Assembly (NCBI GenBank): GCA_035551995.1
Contig: DASZME010000077.1
Span: 1 to 17,300 of the forward strand
Origin: RYN-428 sp035551995
GTDB taxonomy: Bacteria; Planctomycetota; Phycisphaerae; Tepidisphaerales; Tepidisphaeraceae
Direction: 5' to 3'
DNA: 17,300 nucleotides
The notes below the pieces were generated by a model. That model searched no databases, had not been told where the DNA came from, and worked only from the letters and a program-made list of their open reading frames with translations. Positions 1 to 7,184 of this stretch are shown in pieces (position 1 is the stretch's first letter; the number at the start of each line of letters is the position of its first letter). The translations under genes and the position numbers were made by a program.

Positions 1-396
1 GCCCAATCGTTGGCCGTCGCCATCCGCGGCATCGCCCTCGGTGAAGGCGGTAGCGGAATGCTGATACGAGCCCTGTACCGCGAAGCCATCGTCGGCCTGC
101 TGGCCGGCGTCATCGTCGGCGCCACCACCGGCATCGCCGCCGCCTTCGGAATTTTCGGCGGGGGAATGCACAGCTACAACCCCTACGTCCTGGCCGGCAT
201 CGTCGCCACCGCTTTAGTAATCAACCACTTCCTCGCCTGCACCACCGGAGTCGTCATCCCCTTCGCCATGCGACGCCTGGGATTTGACCCGGCACAGAGC
301 GCGACAGTCTGGGCGACAACCGTTACGGATTGCTGCGGATTTTTTGCCACGCTGGGAATCGCCCACCTGTGCATGAAATGGCTTATTCATGGATGA
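1..396 (+). CDS. mgtE: MgtE-type magnesium transporter, C-terminal part (5' end outside window)
   Basis: The reading frame is open from base 1, so the gene starts upstream and only about the last 131 residues are visible. They form the C-terminal membrane domain of an MgtE (SLC41-like) divalent cation channel, which imports Mg2+ across the inner membrane. Visible signs are the opening AQSLAVAIRGIALGE, which matches the segment after the family's GNAG(S/T)Q motif, then three hydrophobic helices. The last helix contains TTVTD (Asp codon at 328-330), the position of the conserved pore aspartate in MgtE. The frame ends in TGA with a short tail (WLIHG). The cytoplasmic N and CBS domains that sense Mg2+ must lie upstream. 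No terminator is visible after the stop. The family call rests on recognition of the conserved segments rather than a search. Confidence 0.88.
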   Translation, partial: AQSLAVAIRGIALGEGGSGMLIRALYREAIVGLLAGVIVGATTGIAAAFGIFGGGMHSYNPYVLAGIVATALVINHFLACTTGVVIPFAMRRLGFDPAQSATVWATTVTDCCGFFATLGIAHLCMKWLIHG

Positions 397-429
397 ATCC
401 AAGTACGCTTATCATTCGTTGTCGCGTCG

Positions 430-696
430 GTGGCTAAGAAACGTGATGAAGTAGACGGCCAAACGGAAGATCGTGGCGGAATGTACGCTCCTCAGCGTAA
501 TGTTTATTGCGAATTGTTGCCTTGTCTTTTCCAGCCTACGAAATCCACGAGCCGATCGGCCTTGGCAACCGCTCTCCGGCGGGATAGAGATCTGTCCAAG
601 GCGCATATCGTTCAGCTAGCCAATTATTTTAAGGTTTCGACAGACATGCTCTTCGTGACTCAGGGAGCATCGCAGGTTCTCAAGATCAAGGCATAG
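430..696 (+). pseudogene. HigA-like antitoxin C-terminal remnant
   Basis: This short GTG-initiated frame would encode 88 residues. Only its second half looks like a known protein: LSKAHIVQLANYFKVSTDML resembles the end of the helix-turn-helix domain of HigA-type (COG5499) antitoxins, where LSK.HI..LA..F.VSP is typical. The segment before it (around ELLPCLF...ALATALRRDRD) is only loosely like the expected first helices, and the N-terminal 40 residues match nothing I recognise. No HigB toxin frame is visible in the 34 bases between this ORF and the transporter gene upstream. I therefore read it as an eroded or truncated antitoxin gene. It could instead be a small functional regulator, since the frame itself is uninterrupted. 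No Shine-Dalgarno sequence is obvious. It ends 4 bases from the end of a convergent minus-strand ORF. Confidence 0.35.
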
Positions 697-700
697 TTTT

Positions 701-934
701 TTATTGCGATTCAATTCGCCTCGAAACAGAGCGGTATCTTCCAACGCCTCGAACGATCGCGATGATGGAATTTGGCAAGGCTCCAAATAAGCAAAATATC
801 AACCATAGCTCTTGCATCGCGAGTGAGTGCGATGCGAGGACGGCGGAATAGGAATGTTCGATGGCGAGCCCGACGAATATGCCGCCACAGAGACCATTCC
901 AGACGCCAAGGACGTAATCAGTGCGGCTCTTCAT
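701..934 (-). CDS. Small two-helix membrane protein, unknown function
   Basis: The frame encodes 77 residues beginning MKSRTDY. It contains two strongly hydrophobic segments, roughly residues 8-33 (VLGVWNGLCGGIFVGLAIEH and on) and 42-62 (ELWLIFCLFGALPNSIIAIV), followed by a basic tail (GRYRSVSRRIESQ). That pattern suggests a small inner-membrane protein with both ends on one side. I do not recognise the family. No clear Shine-Dalgarno sequence precedes the ATG at 932-934. The same reading frame continues upstream past a TGA at 976-974 into further protein-like sequence, ending at a TAG at 1072-1070. This ORF may therefore be the C-terminal half of a broken gene rather than an intact small one. 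It converges on the antitoxin remnant. Confidence 0.4.
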   Translation of the reverse strand: MKSRTDYVLGVWNGLCGGIFVGLAIEHSYSAVLASHSLAMQELWLIFCLFGALPNSIIAIVRGVGRYRSVSRRIESQ

Positions 935-973
935 TGTCGGATCGTATGTGTCATTTAAGAGATCGAGATCTGT

Positions 974-1069
974 TCAGAACTTGCCGAGCGTGAAATCATC
1001 TTCTGGAGGATGATGAACCACAACTGAAGCCGAATCCTTCTTATACACCAAAATCCAACGGCGCGTGCT
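974..1069 (-). pseudogene. Possible upstream fragment of the small membrane-protein gene
   Basis: Between an in-frame TAG (1072-1070) and TGA (976-974) on the minus strand lies a short frame reading RRWILVYKKDSASVVVHHPP, then EDDFTLGKF. It looks coding in composition and is in the same frame as the membrane ORF that starts at 934; the 13 codons between the TGA and that ATG are also open. One explanation is a single gene carrying stop mutations, for instance a CGA to TGA change at 976-974. The in-frame relation has a one-in-three chance of being accidental and the fragment is short, so this is tentative. Confidence 0.2.
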
Positions 1070-1091
1070 CTAAATTTGTTTCGCCCGCATC

Positions 1092-1119
1092 TTGACAATG
1101 CCGCCCTGCTCTATAGACT
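1092..1119 (+). promoter_or_regulatory. Likely sigma70-type promoter of rplM-rpsI
   Basis: A perfect TTGACA (1092-1097) is followed after 16 bases by TAGACT (1114-1119), a 4/6 match to the -10 consensus; an overlapping alternative TATAGA begins at 1112 with shorter spacing. It lies about 110 bases upstream of the L13 start, so the transcript would have a leader of roughly 100 bases. That leader holds a weak inverted repeat, TTGCT/AGCAA at 1167-1185. No transcription data are available; this is a motif match in the right place. Confidence 0.45.
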
Positions 1120-1227
1120 GCTCGATTCCCCTTTGGCGAGGAGAAATCCCTGCGACGGTGGATTGTTTGCTAAATATTTCAGCAACGCACGGTTAGAATT
1201 TGTAAGCGCGACTGAAGGAAACGAATC

Positions 1228-1689
1228 ATGAGCAGCTCGTATTTCCCAAAAGTGGGCGAAATCCCGGCCAACTGGCATGTGGTGGATGCCTCGGATCAGG
1301 TTCTTGGCCGATTGGCCGCCCGCATCTCGATGATTATTCAGGGCAAGCATAAGCCAAGCTGGACGCCGTTCCGCGATACCGGCGATTTTGTCATCGTCAT
1401 CAACGCCGAAAAAGTTCGGGTCACCGGCAACAAGGCCGCCGTCACCAATTACGATACGTATTCCCGCTATCCGGGTGGTCGGCATCTGTATTCCTATCGC
1501 CGAATGCACGAGCTTCATCCGGAGAAGATCGTCGAGTTGGCCGTTCGTCGAATGCTCCCCAAGAGCAAGATGGGCCGCAATATTCTCGCCAAGCTGAAGG
1601 TTTACAAGGGCGAACAGCATCCCCACGCCGCCCAGCAGCCCAAGCCGTTGAAGCTGGCGCAGTTTGGCGTGGGCGTAACGGTTCTTTGA
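1228..1689 (+). CDS. rplM: 50S ribosomal protein L13
   Basis: The product is 153 residues, close to the usual 140-150 of bacterial L13, an early-assembling large-subunit protein that binds 23S rRNA. Family features are WHVVDASDQVLGRLAARIS near residues 15-33, then GKHKP, GDFVIVINAEKVRVTGNK around residues 50-67 and the YSRYPGGRHLYS segment. The C-terminal half has the LAVRRMLPKSKMGR motif followed by LKVYKGEQHPHAAQQP, which is diagnostic. The start ATG has a Shine-Dalgarno-like AAGGA at 1214-1218. The gene is 52 bases upstream of rpsI; L13-S9 is a very widely conserved operon, so the two are expected to be co-transcribed from the promoter near 1092 and stopped at the terminator near 2222. Confidence 0.98.
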   Translation: MSSSYFPKVGEIPANWHVVDASDQVLGRLAARISMIIQGKHKPSWTPFRDTGDFVIVINAEKVRVTGNKAAVTNYDTYSRYPGGRHLYSYRRMHELHPEKIVELAVRRMLPKSKMGRNILAKLKVYKGEQHPHAAQQPKPLKLAQFGVGVTVL

Positions 1690-1741
1690 GTTTTCAGGGT
1701 CATCCAGGCATTTAATTTTCCAGTAGCAGGTAAAACCCATC

Positions 1742-2191
1742 ATGGCTGAAGAAACGAATCAGGCAGTTGCCGCTCCCGAAGCCCCCGCCGCTCCGACCGG
1801 GCCGCGGAAGTTTGTTTGGGGCGTTGGCCGTCGCAAATCCGCCGTCGCCCGCGTCCGCATCGCGATCGGCACCGGCAAGATCGAGATCAATGGCCGTCCT
1901 CTGAACGACTACCTCACCCAGGAGCGCGATCGCAAAGCCCTCTTTGGCCCGTTGGAAGTGACCAACACCGGCGGCAAGCTGGATGTATTGGTTAACGCCA
2001 AGGGCGGCGGTCCGACCGGCCAGGCCGGCGCCATCGTCATGGGTTTGGCCCGGGCGCTGGCCAAATATGACGCCACCCTCGAAGCCCCCCTTCGCGGCGG
2101 CGCCTTCATGACGCGTGACAGCCGAATGAAAGAGCGCAAAAAATACGGCCAACGCGGCGCCCGCCGCCGGTTCCAGTTCTCCAAGCGATAA
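1742..2191 (+). CDS. rpsI: 30S ribosomal protein S9
   Basis: The product is 149 residues. After a roughly 20-residue Ala/Pro-rich N-terminal extension comes the conserved S9 body: WGVGRRKSAVARVRIAIGTG, INGRPLNDYL, LDVLVNAKGGGPTGQAGAI and GLARALAKYD, then the basic tail ERKKYGQRGARRRFQFSKR. The terminal SKR, which reaches toward the P-site tRNA in the ribosome, is intact. The start ATG at 1742 has only a weak upstream purine run (AGCAGG near 1725-1730), as expected if it is translated in coupling with rplM just upstream. A strong intrinsic terminator begins 31 bases after the stop. Confidence 0.98.
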   Translation: MAEETNQAVAAPEAPAAPTGPRKFVWGVGRRKSAVARVRIAIGTGKIEINGRPLNDYLTQERDRKALFGPLEVTNTGGKLDVLVNAKGGGPTGQAGAIVMGLARALAKYDATLEAPLRGGAFMTRDSRMKERKKYGQRGARRRFQFSKR

Positions 2192-2221
2192 ATCGCATCG
2201 CATCCAATTCGACCTTCCACG

Positions 2222-2250
2222 AGCCCGATCAAACGATCGGGCTTTTTTTT
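2222..2250 (+). terminator. Intrinsic terminator after rplM-rpsI
   Basis: A perfect 9-bp stem, AGCCCGATC (2222-2230) with GATCGGGCT (2235-2243), closes a 4-base AAAC loop. It runs into a tract of eight T residues (2243-2250). It lies 31 bases past the S9 stop, exactly where the operon should end. Confidence 0.92.
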
Positions 2251-2274
2251 CGATTCGATCTTTTACGAGAAATC

Positions 2275-2397
2275 AAATGCCTTGCTGCCACAGATGAAGG
2301 ACGATGGACACAGATAAAAAACCAATATTCGATAGGAATCGACCCTCGCATTTTCCAATCTGTGTCCATCGGTCTTCATCTGCGGCAACAAGCATTT
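2275..2397. repeat. Long imperfect inverted repeat (candidate dispersed intergenic element)
   Basis: The left arm at 2287-2315 and the right arm at 2358-2386 are reverse complements at 26 of 29 positions. Both read GCC(A/G)CAGATGAAG...CGATGGACACAGAT toward the centre. The match continues outward: AAATGC(C)TTG at 2275-2284 pairs with its counterpart ending at 2397. The arms enclose about 42 bases of AT-rich spacer. Sequences of the type ATCTGTGTCCATC...TCATCTG occur between genes in many bacterial genomes, so this is probably a member of a dispersed family. It codes for nothing recognisable and sits between the ribosomal terminator and the next gene. Confidence 0.75.
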
Positions 2398-2455
2398 CTC
2401 TTGGACGGATTTACTTTCCTCGACTAAAAGAGGATCATCCCCGGCAGGAGAAAAC

Positions 2456-3163
2456 ATGCGCAAAGCACTTTCTTATCTGCTGATCCTTCCGCTTCTGCTC
2501 CTGGCCCGAGCCGCCTTTGCCGGCGGAACATTGACGGTTGAATTGCCGCCGGATACCAAGGTCATCGCGGCGACCGCCACCGCGTGGGGCCTGAAGGTTG
2601 AAAGCCCCGGCGTCATCACTGGCACGACGCTTACTTTCCAAAACCTTCTCCCCGAAACGCCATATGATGTGCGATTGACGCTTTCCGATGGAACCGTCGT
2701 GCAAGGCGTCAACCTCGGGTGGTATAACGAAGAAGAAGCCAAGCCCGACCCCGGCCCGCTCAGCGACGAAGACCGCGACGAGATTCAAAAAATATCGTCG
2801 ATCGATCCGTTCTATAACAAGACCAAAATACTCGCGGTCGACGGCACACACGACCGCGCGTCGGTCCTCGTCCAATTCGTCCGCGACAAGGATTTTTACG
2901 CCGGCGCCGGGCAGGTGATTTGGCATGTCGAAATCTACTATTTCAAAAACCAGCATGGCGGATGGGAAAAGATATCGCAGCAAAACAAAGTGATTCGCCG
3001 GGAGCGATTCAAGACGCATGACGCCTTCACCGCCGCGCTTGCGAAAATCAAATTTCTCCCCGCTCTCGGCGGACTGACGCTCGACAAGAATCAGACGGCG
3101 CGCACGGTAAAAATAGAAACTCTTGCGCCGCCGGCGAAAGACCCGGCGCCCGCCGAAAAGTGA
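2456..3163 (+). CDS. Exported protein of unknown function
   Basis: The product is 235 residues and I do not recognise the family. It starts with a classical signal peptide (MRK, then the hydrophobic run LLILPLLLLA, with AFA as a likely cleavage site near residue 22), so it should be exported. Residues 24-95 are beta-rich and resemble a fibronectin-like sandwich (TLTVELPP, then TLTFQNLLPETPYDVRLTL, then VNLGWY). The second half carries an acidic linker and a region with FYNKTKILAVDG, VIWHVEIYYF and GGWEKISQQNKVIRR. The C-terminus is a Pro/Ala/Lys-rich tail. The start is supported by AGGAG at 2446-2450, five bases before the ATG. A second exported protein follows 57 bases downstream on the same strand, so the two may share a transcript. 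Confidence 0.8.
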   Translation: MRKALSYLLILPLLLLARAAFAGGTLTVELPPDTKVIAATATAWGLKVESPGVITGTTLTFQNLLPETPYDVRLTLSDGTVVQGVNLGWYNEEEAKPDPGPLSDEDRDEIQKISSIDPFYNKTKILAVDGTHDRASVLVQFVRDKDFYAGAGQVIWHVEIYYFKNQHGGWEKISQQNKVIRRERFKTHDAFTAALAKIKFLPALGGLTLDKNQTARTVKIETLAPPAKDPAPAEK

Positions 3164-3220
3164 TCGACGAATTTCGAGCCCGTATCCTGGAGTCGACGAA
3201 ATTTAACAAGGAGCTTTATC

Positions 3221-3613
3221 ATGAAGATCGCAGTCCTCATCGCCACGATCGCCTTGCTTGTATCCGGCATGACCGCCATCGCCGCCGACGACGCCTCGGC
3301 TTCGGGGAAAAAATTATTCCACGTCGTCTCGCTGAAATTTAAGGAAGGCACGACGCCCGACGAAATCAAGCAGGTCGATGAGGCGTTTGCCGCCCTCAAG
3401 TCAAAAATCCCCGGCATCACGTCGCTGCAGTGGGGCGACAACATCAGCCCCGAGCCTCGAAGCCACGGATTCACGCAATGTTTCGTCGTGACTTTCGCCA
3501 GCGAAAAGGACCGCGATGGTTATCTGGTTCATCCCGAGCACAAGGCGTTCGGAAAGCTTGCCGGGCCGCATTTTGCCGACGTGATGGTGATGGATTTCTG
3601 GGGGAATGAATAG
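3221..3613 (+). CDS. Exported Dabb-domain (stress-responsive alpha/beta barrel) protein
   Basis: The product is 130 residues with a signal peptide (MKIAVLIATIALLVSGMTAIA, cleavage expected near residue 21). It is followed by a single Dabb domain at roughly residues 31-127. Visible signs are the opening strand KLFHVVSLKFKEGTTPDEI, the helix ending in LKSKIPGITSLQWGDN, the SHGFTQCFVVTFASEKDRD segment, and YLVHPEHKAFG, whose HP.H pattern is typical of the family. Dabb domains are ferredoxin-like dimers found in enzymes and small stress proteins; secreted single-domain versions are common in planctomycetes and have no settled function. AAGGAG (3208-3213) lies seven bases before the ATG. Only one base separates its stop from the stop of the convergent peptidase gene, leaving no space for a separate terminator. 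Confidence 0.85.
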   Translation: MKIAVLIATIALLVSGMTAIAADDASASGKKLFHVVSLKFKEGTTPDEIKQVDEAFAALKSKIPGITSLQWGDNISPEPRSHGFTQCFVVTFASEKDRDGYLVHPEHKAFGKLAGPHFADVMVMDFWGNE

Positions 3614-3614
3614 A

Positions 3615-5072
3615 TCAACGCTGGCCCAACGTCACGGGCACATCGATATATTTCCCGTCGCGCCGAACTTTCAGCCGGATCTCGTCGCCGACTCGATGCG
3701 CGCTCAGAAGCGGCGCCAACGACGCGTTATCGCGGACCTCGCGGTCGTTGAGGCCGACGATTACGTCGCCGAGTTTTATCCCGGCTTTCGCCGCCGATCC
3801 GCTCGGCAGAACCATCGAGACCTTCAGCCCGTCGATGGCTTCGCCGAAATGCAAGCCGAGGTACGGGCCGCCCGCGGCCGCGACCAGCTGCGGCGATTTC
3901 CTGCCGAGCATCCATTGCGTCCAGGCGGATTGAAGATCGACCAAATTCAGTTGCGTCACAGATTCCAGGGCGCCGCCGCCGCTGGGATCGGATCCGTAGG
4001 ACGCCTTGTAGGCGTCATAAAATTTTCGCAACGATTTTTTTTCGTACAGATACAGAAGCAGGCTGCTCGACTCGCCGTAGGCGAGATTCGGGCTGTTCAC
4101 GAAATCGCGCGTCGTGAGTGTCAACAATTTTTCCAGGGGAATCAGCGCGTGGCGCCGGGCGGCGGATTGAATGAAGGCGAGCCGGAAATTGTCCCGCGGG
4201 AGCAGCTCTCCATTTTCGAATTCGCCCGCTTCATACATCGACGCCAGTCCCTCGCGCAGCCACACCGGATGCTCCTGCCGCACCGCCCGCTGATCGGCGG
4301 CGTGCAGCGCGTGCGTGAACTCGTGCGTCATCACCTGCCCCATGCGCTCGGCCAGCAGCGTGCGCGTTTCGTCTTCATAGATTCCCATGACCCCGCGCTG
4401 GCGAACCAGCTTTCGATAGTCCGCCAGCGACGGAACCACCACGCGGATAAATTCGTCGGACTTATGCGCGAACAGTTGTTCTTCCTGGCTCTTCGCCTGA
4501 TCGTGCAGCCAAATTTTCAGCGCGTCGAGCGTGGCGCGGTCGATGTTCGTCGCGAAGATGAGTTTCCGGTCCTCGTCCACTTCATACAAGTAGTCTTTGC
4601 CGAATCGGCTCTTCAGGTCATTCATCGCCAACTCGGCCGCCTGATGGTTGATCTCTTTTTTTCGAGCGATCAAGGCTTGATACGCCGGCAATTCGTGCAA
4701 CGGCTTGAGGTCGGCGTCGCTCTCGAGAATCGTAAAATCGGAAAAGCCCAACTCCGTCGCGCGCCCCAACGCCTCCATGGCGGCGTCGATCCGCTTTCGC
4801 GCGGTGAGAATGCAAGCCAGGTTATATTGCCAGATCGCCTTGCCCGGCAGAATCGCGATCGCCGCGCGAAGCCGAGCCTCCGCCGAATCCAGATCGTGAA
4901 TGTCGATGAAGCCGATCGATTCCCGGGCTAAAGCCATGGCTCGATTGCGATCCGACTCCGACGGCTGCGTCGCCGCGCCCGCAGGTTGCGGCCAGACGAT
5001 CACGCGCTGCGCGAAAGCGGCAGACTCAAAGCATGACACAAGACAAGCAATCGCGATGATTCGATACATCAT
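3615..5072 (-). CDS. Exported TPR - zinc peptidase (MA-like, HExxH) - PDZ protein
   Basis: From the ATG at 5072-5070 the product is 485 residues. This start is preferred over an in-frame ATG at 5195 because it begins directly with a signal peptide (MMYRIIAIACLVSCFESAAFA, cleavage near residue 21) and has GGGGA a few bases upstream. Residues about 45-135 look like TPR helices (ARLRAAIAILPGKAIWQYNL onward). A gluzincin active site follows: HEFTHALH with His250, Glu251 and His254, and then WLREGLA, whose Glu274 is the likely third zinc ligand. This fits the peptidase MA-like/DUF1570 group. Residues about 400-485 form a PDZ domain (GPYLGLHF, SGSAAKAGIKLGDVIVGLND). The enzyme should act outside the cytoplasm as a zinc protease; the substrate is unknown. 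It is divergent from the oxidoreductase gene at 5296 and convergent with the Dabb gene. Confidence 0.82.
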   Translation of the reverse strand: MMYRIIAIACLVSCFESAAFAQRVIVWPQPAGAATQPSESDRNRAMALARESIGFIDIHDLDSAEARLRAAIAILPGKAIWQYNLACILTARKRIDAAMEALGRATELGFSDFTILESDADLKPLHELPAYQALIARKKEINHQAAELAMNDLKSRFGKDYLYEVDEDRKLIFATNIDRATLDALKIWLHDQAKSQEEQLFAHKSDEFIRVVVPSLADYRKLVRQRGVMGIYEDETRTLLAERMGQVMTHEFTHALHAADQRAVRQEHPVWLREGLASMYEAGEFENGELLPRDNFRLAFIQSAARRHALIPLEKLLTLTTRDFVNSPNLAYGESSSLLLYLYEKKSLRKFYDAYKASYGSDPSGGGALESVTQLNLVDLQSAWTQWMLGRKSPQLVAAAGGPYLGLHFGEAIDGLKVSMVLPSGSAAKAGIKLGDVIVGLNDREVRDNASLAPLLSAHRVGDEIRLKVRRDGKYIDVPVTLGQR

Positions 5073-5295
5073 AAAATCCCCGCTAACGCATGTCGCACGC
5101 GCTCGGAACGGGATGAGCAACGGCGCCACGACGTCTCCCGAGGCCAAAGCGAAGAGCAGGAAATCATCTCTCGTTCTCTCACTATCATTTCCCACCCCTC
5201 CTGGCGCTCGTCCGAGTTTTCCACGCGAGTGTTCGTCTCATTCTATCGTTTGCCGCGAATGTATAAACGCCTCACTCCCGAGTACGCTCTAAAGA

Positions 5296-6294
5296 ATGCC
5301 CGCGTTCGGAATCACCGACCATCTTGAAGGACCGCGCGATCAGGCGTCAGCGTCCATCTATGCCGAGGTGATCGAGCAGACGATCATCGCCGATCGGCTC
5401 GGATTTCAATACGCATGGTTTACCGAACATCATGCCCACGCCCATCGGGGCCATCTTCCCGCGCCGTCGCTGCTGGCGCTTCACCTCGCCGGCCTCACGT
5501 CGCGTATCCGGCTCGGCACCGCGATTATCTGCCTGAATCTCCACCATCCGCTGGCGGTGGCCGAGCAGGTCGCCGTGGCGGATACCTTGATGAAAGGCCG
5601 ATCGGCATTCGGATTCGGCAGCGGAAGCACGCCGGAGGAATTTGCGTTATTTGGCGCCCATGTGACCGAAGAAAGGCAGCGGCACCTTCATTTTGAGGCC
5701 GCTCTTCGCTTGATGCGCTCGGCGTGGCGCGGCGAGATCGATCGCTCCACCGGCCACCTCTTTTCGGTTCCGCCGCACGCGCCTTTGCCGATGGCGGCGC
5801 CCGATTTGGCGTCGCGCAGTTGGCTTGCGGTGAACAGTGCCGGATCGGCACGGATTGCCGGCGCCTTGGGATTCAACATGCTTTACTCGCATTTGCGAAC
5901 CCCGGAACAATATTGCGAATATCGCACTGCCTACCGATCAGCGGGCGGCGCCGGGCTAATCGCGGCCAATCGCCCGGTTCACGTCGCCAAAGATGACGCC
6001 ACCGCTTTTTCACGAATCGAACCCGCCCTTCGGCGACTCTGGCGCCGATTTCAAGCCGAGGGAAAAATTCCGGCGACTACGCCGGAGCCTCGCCACGCTC
6101 AGGATCTTTGCGGGCATCCGATCAATTTTATCGTCGGCGCCCCCGGCAGGGTCGCACGCGCTCTTCGCGATCTCCACGAAGAATCTCCCTACGACGTCGC
6201 CAACGTCGAAGTCCGATGGGACGGACTGACCGCGCCCGACATCCACGATTGCCTTTATCGACTGGCCGAGGTTTTTGATGACGCGCGCTTCTGA
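5296..6294 (+). CDS. LLM-class (luciferase-like) flavin-dependent monooxygenase
   Basis: The product is 332 residues, the usual length for a single-chain bacterial luciferase-like monooxygenase with a TIM-barrel fold. These cytoplasmic enzymes use reduced FMN or F420 and oxygen; the substrate cannot be read from the sequence. Family signs are the early FGITDHLEG strand, AWFTEHHAH around residues 40-48, TSRIRLGTAIICLNLHHPLA near residues 69-88, the EQVAVADTL helix, and GRSAFGFGSGSTPEEFALFG around residues 101-120, the phosphate-binding loop region. The ATG at 5296 has little Shine-Dalgarno sequence before it (CTAAAGA). The 223 bases back to the peptidase start are a shared divergent promoter region; I could not assign promoter boxes there. 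The rhomboid gene follows after 29 bases, so the two may be co-transcribed. Confidence 0.87.
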   Translation: MPAFGITDHLEGPRDQASASIYAEVIEQTIIADRLGFQYAWFTEHHAHAHRGHLPAPSLLALHLAGLTSRIRLGTAIICLNLHHPLAVAEQVAVADTLMKGRSAFGFGSGSTPEEFALFGAHVTEERQRHLHFEAALRLMRSAWRGEIDRSTGHLFSVPPHAPLPMAAPDLASRSWLAVNSAGSARIAGALGFNMLYSHLRTPEQYCEYRTAYRSAGGAGLIAANRPVHVAKDDATAFSRIEPALRRLWRRFQAEGKIPATTPEPRHAQDLCGHPINFIVGAPGRVARALRDLHEESPYDVANVEVRWDGLTAPDIHDCLYRLAEVFDDARF

Positions 6295-6323
6295 TTTCAG
6301 CGGCGCTCACCTACTATTGCGTC

Positions 6324-7040
6324 ATGGGTCTTGCCGATCGTGACTATTACCGGGCCGAGCCGAGACGCGGGTCGTTCGGATCGATGTCAGCCTGGTCGGT
6401 GACGACTTGGCTGATCGCGATCAACGTGGCCGTCTATGTCGTCAACGTGATGGGGCACGATTGGCTTTACCAATTCGGCTACTTTTCGTCCGATACGGCC
6501 ATCAGCCAATTTGAAGTCTGGCGGTTCATCACTTTTCAATTTCTGCATGGATCGATCCAGCATCTCTTTTTTAACATGCTGGCGCTTTATTTCTTTGGCC
6601 CGATGGTGGAGCAGTACCTCGGGCAGCGAAAGTATGTCGCGTTTTATCTCCTGTGCGGCGCCGCCGGCGCGGTCAGCTATCTGCTGCTGATGGTGGCGGG
6701 ATTGCTGCGAGAAGGTCCGTTCACGCCGCTGGTGGGAGCGTCGGCGGGAATTCTTGGCATCCTGATGGCCGGCGCCACCCGCGTGGCGCCGGATGCGACC
6801 GTGATGCTCATCTTTCCGCCGATTCCGATGAAGCTGCGGACGATGGCGTGGATATTCGTCGGGATCGCCGCTTACACGATCTTTTCGAACGGGCACAACG
6901 CCGGCGGCGAAGCCGCACATCTGGGCGGCGCCGCCCTGGGATACCTGCTCATCCAACGGCCAGACTTTTTGAATTACGTCACGCGATGGCCGAAACCCCG
7001 GTCACGCGGGCGCGGCATGAAAATGGATGATTGGCGCTGA
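6324..7040 (+). CDS. Rhomboid-family intramembrane serine protease
   Basis: The product is 238 residues with about six hydrophobic segments. The catalytic dyad is visible: Ser140 in GASAGILG and His199 in AAHLGGAALGY. The upstream signature HGSIQHLFFNMLAL gives His75, His80 and Asn84, with Asn84 in the oxyanion-hole position. Rhomboids cleave membrane proteins within or near a transmembrane helix, and all expected catalytic residues are present, so it should be active. The N-terminus MGLADRDYYR is a short soluble lead-in that I associate with planctomycete rhomboids. A basic C-terminal tail (PKPRSRGRGMKMDDWR) should face the cytoplasm. The gene lies 29 bases after the oxidoreductase. Its substrate cannot be inferred from the neighbourhood. 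Confidence 0.93.
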   Translation: MGLADRDYYRAEPRRGSFGSMSAWSVTTWLIAINVAVYVVNVMGHDWLYQFGYFSSDTAISQFEVWRFITFQFLHGSIQHLFFNMLALYFFGPMVEQYLGQRKYVAFYLLCGAAGAVSYLLLMVAGLLREGPFTPLVGASAGILGILMAGATRVAPDATVMLIFPPIPMKLRTMAWIFVGIAAYTIFSNGHNAGGEAAHLGGAALGYLLIQRPDFLNYVTRWPKPRSRGRGMKMDDWR

Positions 7041-7184
7041 GATTGGACATGCCCCAGGGCGAGCCTTGCGACCGCCGTTCGCTACACCAAATACCTAAAA
7101 CCGCTCCATCCACTTCGATTCGCGCACGCGGCGCGCCGCGCCTTCATCTTTCCAATCTTCCGGCCCACCGCTACACTCGCCGCG

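Noticed and set aside
995..1014. A small hairpin, ATCATC/GATGAT, upstream of the ribosomal operon
   Set aside because: It is only six AT-rich base pairs, lies upstream of the likely promoter, and matches no known leader element.
3606..4931. A 441-codon plus-strand open frame opposite the peptidase
   Set aside because: It is the antisense shadow of the HExxH/PDZ peptidase: rich in Arg, Gln and His with no recognisable domain, while the minus-strand frame has a signal peptide and catalytic motifs.
5070..5195. An upstream ATG that would extend the peptidase by 41 residues
   Set aside because: The extension would bury the signal peptide inside the protein; the ATG at 5072 has a purine-rich site and begins directly with the signal sequence.
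7127..7140. A perfect 14-base palindrome, CGCGGCGCGCCGCG, between the rhomboid and NAD kinase genes
   Set aside because: It has no loop and no T-run, and such palindromes are frequent in GC-rich DNA; there is no support for a terminator or operator.
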